A stretch of 64,000 nucleotides of DNA from Lateolabrax maculatus (lineage: Eukaryota; Chordata; Actinopteri; Acropomatiformes; Lateolabracidae), in assembly GCA_031216445.1 (NCBI GenBank), contig CM062219.1, positions 8,074,501 through 8,138,500 of the forward strand, given 5' to 3'. Below the pieces are notes generated by a model that worked only from the letters and a program-made list of their open reading frames with translations, ran no database searches and was not told where the DNA came from. Of the stretch, positions 59,901 to 64,000 are shown one piece after another; the first letter of the stretch is position 1, and each line of letters starts with the position of its first letter. A program made the position numbers and the translations under genes.

Positions 59901-62900
59901 GGGTAGGTGCCATTTGTTACACAGAATTTACCTAAAAGTCAAAGTCGCAACAGAGATACTTCCTTTTTTTAGTAGACCTGACTTGCCAAAGTGGAAACTT
60001 CACTTCATCACTCTCAGTGGCCCAAAACCATCTCATCTTAATACATAAAAGACAGACTGTGTCTGACGGAAGAACCAGGCCTCCGCTTGGGTGAGGCACT
60101 AGATCCTTAGGCCTGTTCCCCTCACTGGCAGCCTCTGTGGAATACTAATGTTCGAATGGTTACCCGCCACTGCCCTAAAAGTTATGGCTCACCACTCTGT
60201 CCTCCACTCCCCCCCCCCCAACCCCCTTCACTGCAATGGGACAACATTGCTTGTTTTCTCTGGGGGAAGCTGACAGACTGTCTACCCAGAAGCCTCTGTC
60301 AGTAATAAACAAAATGGGAAACAGCACCCAAGTCCAGTAAAACAGATCACTGCAGAACTAAGAGGATGAGAGTTAAATTATAAGAGAGAAACACTGGGGA
60401 CAGACAAAGTGGGCCTTTCGTGTATTGTTTAAGAAAATATAATGTTGATATCACTTGAGCAAAATAGGAGTAAATAATGCATATTGTACATTTGCTTGAT
60501 CTCTGTCTGCACCATTTGTTGAAGGAATAGCTTGACAGTTTGCTGAAAGTTAGATACTTAAATTGGTACCACTCTCAAATTTGTGCCCTAAATATAGAGC
60601 TACAACTAACAGCAGATTATCTCAGCATAGGGGGAAACCAATAGCTTGGCTCTGTCCAAAGGGAAAAAATTCGGCACCAACCTGCACCTCTAAAGCTTAC
60701 TCGTTTTTCCCTGTTTTTCTGTCTTTATGCTAAGCTAAGCTAATCAGCTGCTGGCTGTAGCTTTACATTTATTGGACAGATATGACAGAAGATGTCGCTC
60801 TAACTCTCAGCAAAAAAGTGCATTTTCCAAAAACTAAACAACATACACTGTTTTACATTTTGCCCTAAATAAATAATATTAATTTATATTTATCATAATT
60901 ATTATATCATAATTAGTCTAATTTTATATAGATATGTTTTAACATTGACATGTGAATAGTTAATATGAAAATATTTCAGACTTCATGTAACAAATCCCCA
61001 GGTAAATAAGACCAGAAGAAATAACATATATAATATAAATACTATATAAAAATACTAGAACCAAATTAAAGACATTTAAAAATAAATCCAAGTCCATTTA
61101 CCTTGACATGTCCCTCTTTGACCTCTCCATACTGGACGTGCTTCCTAAGGTGGTTGCAGATGGCTCGGAGGGTGGGGTGCACCTCTATGCAGAAGTTACA
61201 CCTGAATCCAATGGGAGCTTTATTTACAGGGCTTTCCTGTTCACAGAAAAACAACTTGTTTTATTCACAGTTTTTGTTTTTGTTTTTGTTTGACATGTTT
61301 TGCATTGTATTTGAATATGAATTGTGATAAAGACGTTTATTATAAACTCTATCATTTAACCTTTTAAGGACAATAACAATGTAATTTACTTAATGCCTAT
61401 GAATGTATCTAAACCAACCGACATATTTGCCACAGTCAGAAGATTTACCTTTTTCTACATAAAGTTTAAGACTGCCACTGTTCTTAAATATACGTTAAAC
61501 AAGATCAATGGTATTTTTAATGAACTTATTATGACCTGTTATATATTCCTGATGACAGTGATGGGCAATTTTTAAATACATAATTATCTCTTTCATTTTG
61601 TTTTGGCAGAATAGGACTACTTTGGGTACAACTGCAATGATTGTGGGTTTTATAAAGTAATGTTATGATAAAGGAAAATGAAATTACGCTGGTTTTATTC
61701 TTTTACTTACATGGTTAAGGAGACTAGTATATTTGCTCACCTTCTCAGGTTTGTTCTCAGGTAGTTCTGCTGCTTTCTGTTTGCTGAGAAGCTGCCTCCT
61801 CCTCTCCTGCCTCATGGCTCTCTTCTGAAACTCCTCATGGTGGTTCAATAGATGTTTGGCCAGAACTGGGAGAGCCAGGAACTTCAACTCGCAGTGAGAA
61901 CACTGGTACAACTCAGAGTCCTCAACTCCGGGGCCGGGCGATACCACAAAGTCCCGCTTCAAATCATTGCTGTGGTGGTCGTTGTAGTGCATAGAGAGCA
62001 GTTCGCCTGTGCTGAAGGACAACCGGAAGCATTTTAGACACTTGAATGGAAGCCATTCAACCTCGCTGTCCTGCTCGGGATCAAGGGGGACCTCCAGCAC
62101 TTCCTTGTCTTCCTCTGCCATTGCACTGACAGCAATCTTCTCGGGTTCTTTGGCATAGATAACGGTAAAGTAGCGACCAAGCTTGCTAGCGTGCTGCTTC
62201 TTGGGGAAGACACCTGGGTGGCGTTTAATGTAGTGTGAGACAATGCTCTTCCTGCTGAAGGCCTGGAAGGCGCAAAGAGAACACCTTCGTCTCTCCACAG
62301 CCAAACGCAAGTCTTCACTCATTTCTGAGTTGTCCCCTTCTGATGGTGGGGGTGCCATCACTTTGTTAGGCTTTTCGGTCATAGTCTTGGAAGCAGCCAG
62401 ACAGTGGGTATAATAGGCATCTATATCATGCCGCTTCTGGTAGTGTGCCGCCAGGCCTTTGCGTATAGGGTTGGTGTATGAACACAGGGCGCATTTGAAG
62501 ACATTGTTTTTACCCTCTGGCTGAGCACGAACATTGTTGTGCTTGATACGGTAGTGGCGAGCAATGCCTTTCCTGGTAGAGCAGAAGTATTTGCAGAGCT
62601 GACACTTGAATACAGCATGTTTCTCTGTCTTATTGATGGGTAACTGGGAGAGGGCAAGGTCCAATTCACTGACCTCCTGGACTTTTGCTGCACTTGATAA
62701 ATTACTAGCACTGCACTCAGCTACTGGCTCTGTGTCTTTACTGGGACAGAAATTTGTCATAGAGGGAGTGAACATATCAGAGGCCGACTGATTGTGATAT
62801 TTCTCATAATGGATTTTGAGTTTCTCCAGTGTCCCATGCGTGTACGGGCACATTTTGCATCTGTATGCTCCGTAGCCCTGCCTTTGAGTTTTGCACTTGT

Positions 62901-64000
62901 CATCCCCTTCATTTAAGTCAGGGATTTGCTCTATATCATCTGCAAAGTCTTCTGCAGTGACTTTCACTAAAGGGTGTCTTTTCTGATAGTGAGTTAGGAC
63001 ACCGTGGATTCGGGAGTTTACATACGGGCAGTGACGACATTTATACACAGAACTGGGGTTGATGTCTGCCTCCTGTGCAAAATCTGCAGCTTTTACTTTC
63101 ATGCCTGGGTGCTTCTTTCCATAGTGAGTGAGGAGGCCATGGAGACTGTTGTACTCTGACAGACATACAGTACACTGATAAGGGTTGTTAGAGATGGAAA
63201 GACGTGGGTGGGAAGGATGGGGATTGCTTTCTTGAGGTGGGGTGGCAATGACCAGTGCTCCATCATCTTCAACAGACTGGCAATTAAAAGACGCATGTTC
63301 TTTGGCAACCTGCTGGTTGATCTTTTCAGCTGAGCCATTTCCTTTGATGATATCCAAAAGCACAGATTCATCCCCTTTTATGGCCCATGGGTGGACTGCC
63401 TGATAGTGACTTGTGATATCCCATATTGTACAGGCCTCAAAGGCACAGTCTCTGCATTTGTAATGTTTAGTTTCCATATTGCCCCCTTGCTGGGTGGTCT
63501 CCGGACCAGCCCATAACTTGCTGGCCATGTATGTGTAATCGACATTGTGCTCAGGATGGCGTCTTTGGTAATGGAGCAGCAGGCCTTGGGGTTCAGCATG
63601 GGAGTAAATGCACCACTCACAGTGGTAGCCAGCCTCCAGAATGCCATCTTGGTAAGCCCAGTGTAAAATGTTCATGGCTGTGGCTTTTACAGTAGGGTGA
63701 TCTTTCTTCAGATGCTTCTTTAGGGCATAGACGTAGGGAGATGTGTAGGAACAGTGTCTGCACTTCAGGGAACGCAGTGTCGTAGCGTTTTCAGGGTCTG
63801 GAGGGGCTGGGATCATGGCAGACGAAACACTGCTCGACTGAACCATCTGTGCACGCTCACGCTGACTCCGGACAACTGCAGTGTGACGACGTACGAGGTC
63901 AGCATTGGCCTTTGTTTCCCTATGCTTCTTCTGGTAATGAATAAGCACTCCTTTTACAGTGCGGTTGCCATAATCACAATGCTGACAAAAGAACAGCTCA
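44745..64000 (-). CDS. znf462: Zinc finger protein 462, C-terminal 11 exons (5' end outside window)
   Basis: Large nuclear multi-C2H2 protein linked in vertebrates to chromatin organisation, pluripotency and craniofacial/neural development. Minus-strand exons 64000-61741 (partial), 61236-61102, 58534-58110, 56847-56729, 54981-54784, 51814-51559, 51436-51297, 50463-50240, 47760-47442, 46527-46389 and 44961-44745 join with consistent phases to about 1,476 residues; human ZNF462 is about 2,500. They contain 23 C2H2 fingers, two of them split by introns. Human-like landmarks include HPTLRAICNHLRKHVQYG, KYSCQYC, TMTISQLKEHSL, CEFCEFSSGY, KDLRCPLCLYHTK and GRVNLDQLE. rad23b lies downstream, as in human 9q31. 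The C-terminal 70 residues have drifted most. Introns hold several transposon relics. Confidence 0.96.
45150..45320. repeat. Dispersed repeat, copy 3 (znf462 last intron)
   Basis: Contains GTCTGTACCAAATAT, CTCGTGGTGGTGCAAGACGA and TTATTAGGATTTGTCCTCTG, same family as copies 1 and 2. Confidence 0.7.
45590..46200. mobile_element. Two adjoining repeat relics in znf462 last intron
   Basis: 45590-45840 contains CCAAGATGGCGACGGCCAAAA and GGGTGACGTCGCGG, a common fish element. 45840-46200 is C/T-rich with repeated CTGCCTG and CACCTGTCC phrases resembling Gypsy-type LTR or leader sequence. The 185-codon ORF across both is not a gene. Confidence 0.5.
46389..46527 (-). CDS. znf462: znf462 exon (last C2H2 finger)
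   Basis: Acceptor CTATTTCCCAG. Ser/Thr/Gly linker, then the finger LPCEFCGRCFTNSLEWERHV ending LRHG, matching human FPCEFCGRAF..EWERHVLRHG. Donor GTTAGT, phase 2. Confidence 0.94.
47442..47760 (-). CDS. znf462: znf462 exon (acidic Glu/Asp-rich region)
   Basis: Acceptor TTCTGATCAG. Opens VIRNFELMGRVNLDQLE (human SRNFELVGRVNLDQLE), then runs of Glu and Asp encoded mainly by GAG/GAA. Donor GTAAAT, phase 1. Human has a shorter acidic stretch here (SSSSDDEDKEEE). Confidence 0.95.
47761..50239 (-). other. znf462: znf462 intron
   Basis: No coding sequence. 48801-48884 matches a frequent fish repeat (ATTATCTACACCCGCTTA..GGGCTGGACC). Rest is AT-rich. Confidence 0.6.
50240..50463 (-). CDS. znf462: znf462 exon (two fingers)
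   Basis: Acceptor TCCACCAG. Encodes EERVGPLEVSRSKLSRHLQG, then fingers FRCHKCTFTCSSDQALQLHL and YQCQLCYYDSSRRSQLEEHL. Donor GTCAGC after HK; phase 0. Confidence 0.95.
50690..51251. mobile_element. Foldback element family F, near-complete copy in znf462 intron
   Basis: Left end AGTTTGATATTTTGGAAAATAC, right end (inverted) ATTTTCCAAAATACTGAACT. Contains GATTGATACCACTCTCATGTC and AGCACCTCTAAAACTAA. About 560 bp with both ends, lying 45 nt from the splice donor at 51296. Confidence 0.75.
51297..51436 (-). CDS. znf462: znf462 exon (KDLRCPLCLYHTK finger)
   Basis: Acceptor CTATCTCAG. Completes the split finger (TFTMHVEAGH) and encodes the finger LRCPLCLYHTKHKSNMIDHI. Donor GTACAC, phase 1. A foldback element begins about 45 nt into the next intron. 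Confidence 0.94.
51559..51814 (-). CDS. znf462: znf462 exon (CEFCEFSSGY finger and half of next)
   Basis: Acceptor CTCTCTAAG. Encodes SYLEPADVRQQLSHYQ (human SYSEPPDVQQQLNHYQ), finger LTCEFCEFSSGYMQSLRRHY, and the start of the finger FKCKDCSFFTCYK, split by the intron. Donor GTAAGG, phase 2. Confidence 0.95.
51815..54783 (-). other. znf462: znf462 intron
   Basis: Holds a hAT-like inverted-repeat relic at 51931-52209 (ends CCAGCCTTTTTGACTTG and the inverse of CAGGTTGAGAAGCACTG), a MITE end at 52320-52475 (ACTTAAGTAAAGGATC), repeat family B copy 2 at 54398-54590, and a C7 run at 52929. No coding sequence recognised. Confidence 0.55.
54398..54590 (+). repeat. Interspersed repeat family B, copy 2
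   Basis: Contains TAATCAATTAGTTAATTAC, GATAATCGACTTATATTTTC and TCAAGCAAAAATGCTGAACA, matching the copy at 17945. Confidence 0.65.
54784..54981 (-). CDS. znf462: znf462 exon (TMTISQLKEHSL finger)
   Basis: Acceptor TTTCCTCCAG. Encodes GEQHTYKCLSCPFSSMTISQ.., one finger, then an Ala/His/Leu-rich linker. Donor GTATGA after GATG; phase 1. Confidence 0.95.
54982..56728 (-). other. znf462: znf462 intron
   Basis: A 107-codon minus-strand ORF at 55445-55765 has no recognised domain. A GT simple repeat lies at about 56704-56720. Otherwise nothing. Confidence 0.5.
56729..56847 (-). CDS. znf462: znf462 exon (completes split finger; one more finger)
   Basis: Begins with T completing Asn, then LDRHVQSHHGHHKPF and the finger FKCKLCPFKSAYVSRLKSHL. 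Donor GTAAAA after the T-G linker; phase 1. Confidence 0.95.
56848..58109 (-). other. znf462: znf462 intron
   Basis: An A-rich run near 56910-56925. The block 57000-57420 is less AT-rich and could be a conserved non-coding element (inference). Confidence 0.45.
58110..58534 (-). CDS. znf462: znf462 exon (linker plus 1.5 fingers)
   Basis: Acceptor is tandem (TTTTGCAGCAG), so the exon may start at 58534 or 58531, adding or dropping one Gln. A low-complexity acidic/Ala/Val linker precedes the finger HPCAQCDRVFMSMQGLRSHE. The knuckle of the next finger (KYSCQYCQF..FRH) is split by the intron; donor GTAAGT, phase 2. Confidence 0.94.
58534..58539 (-). promoter_or_regulatory. znf462: Tandem NAGNAG splice acceptor in znf462
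   Basis: The acceptor reads TTTTGCAGCAG on the minus strand, so either AG can be used. This gives isoforms with or without one Gln. Confidence 0.5.
58535..61101 (-). other. znf462: znf462 intron with Cys-rich ORF and foldback element
   Basis: Contains a 111-codon Cys-rich ORF (59419-59751, separate finding) and foldback family F copy at 60519-60845. A C10 run lies near 60212-60220. Confidence 0.5.
60519..60845. mobile_element. Foldback element family F, compact copy
   Basis: Left part (GAAAGTTAGATACTTAAATTGG..CCACTCTC..GAGCTACAACTAACAGCAG) and right part (CAGCTGCTGGCTGTAGCTTTAC..CTCTAACTCTCAGC) are diverged inverted copies of about 100 bp. Confidence 0.7.
61102..61236 (-). CDS. znf462: znf462 exon (HPTLRAICNHLRKH finger)
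   Basis: Acceptor TCTGTGAACAG, donor GTAAAT; 45 codons, phase 0. Encodes the finger FRCNFCIEVHPTLRAICNHL, very close to human. Confidence 0.95.
61741..64000 (-). CDS. znf462: znf462 giant exon, 3' part (12 C2H2 fingers)
   Basis: Open from the window edge to donor GTGAGC after AAG at 61741. Twelve CX2C...HX3-5H fingers, several with the ZNF462-type HYQKRH/HYGKKH ends, are separated by acidic or Ser-rich spacers. The first base is the last base of a codon, followed by ELFFCQHC. This corresponds to the end of the very large exon 3 of human ZNF462. Confidence 0.96.

Noticed and set aside
1..64000. CRISPR arrays, prokaryotic operons, viral genes
   Set aside because: No regularly spaced repeats, no bacterial gene layout and no viral coding regions; all coding sequence is spliced vertebrate.

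Overview
The window is nuclear DNA of a ray-finned fish, most likely a percomorph teleost. The protein-coding genes are spliced vertebrate genes with GT-AG introns. The non-coding DNA carries CA, CT and TA microsatellites, a tRNA-derived SINE, and several short inverted-repeat or dispersed elements that I remember as typical of percomorph genomes. The species cannot be named from the sequence alone.

Three genes account for the coding sequence. klf4 (plus strand, coding 21820-25380, 5 exons, 446 aa) encodes a pluripotency and epithelial zinc-finger transcription factor. rad23b (minus strand, coding 36585 down to 29000, 10 exons, 385 aa) encodes a ubiquitin shuttle and XPC-partner protein. znf462 (minus strand, from the right edge down to 44745) is represented by its last 11 coding exons, about 1,476 residues with 23 C2H2 fingers; its 5' part lies outside the window. 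The order klf4-rad23b-znf462 matches human chromosome 9q31, which supports klf4 rather than a paralogue.

Layout: 1-21,000 is an intergenic region upstream of klf4, with no gene I can support but several dense, low-repeat blocks that could be conserved enhancers (about 2.3-2.7, 6.2-6.6, 7.4-7.6, 13.6-14.5 and 16.7-17.4 kb). 21.0-21.8 kb is the GC-rich klf4 promoter/5' region, with inverted GC boxes, a CRE, RFX-like sites and a 111-nt polypurine tract. 21.8-26.3 kb is klf4 with its AU-rich 3' UTR. 26.3-29.0 kb is the convergent klf4/rad23b 3' region, with a foldback element. 29.0-36.7 kb is rad23b. 36.8-44.7 kb is intergenic, with several transposon relics and one exon-like ORF with a signal-peptide-like leader. 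44.7-64 kb is znf462.

The three genes are neighbours but not an operon; each has its own transcription unit. klf4 and znf462 are nuclear DNA-binding proteins, and rad23b is a proteasome and DNA-repair adaptor. I found no new multi-gene system. The most unusual local structures are a perfect 45-nt hairpin at 12,077-12,121, paired uORFs on rad23b (one overlapping its start codon), and the polypurine/polypyrimidine tracts flanking the tiny first coding exon of klf4.
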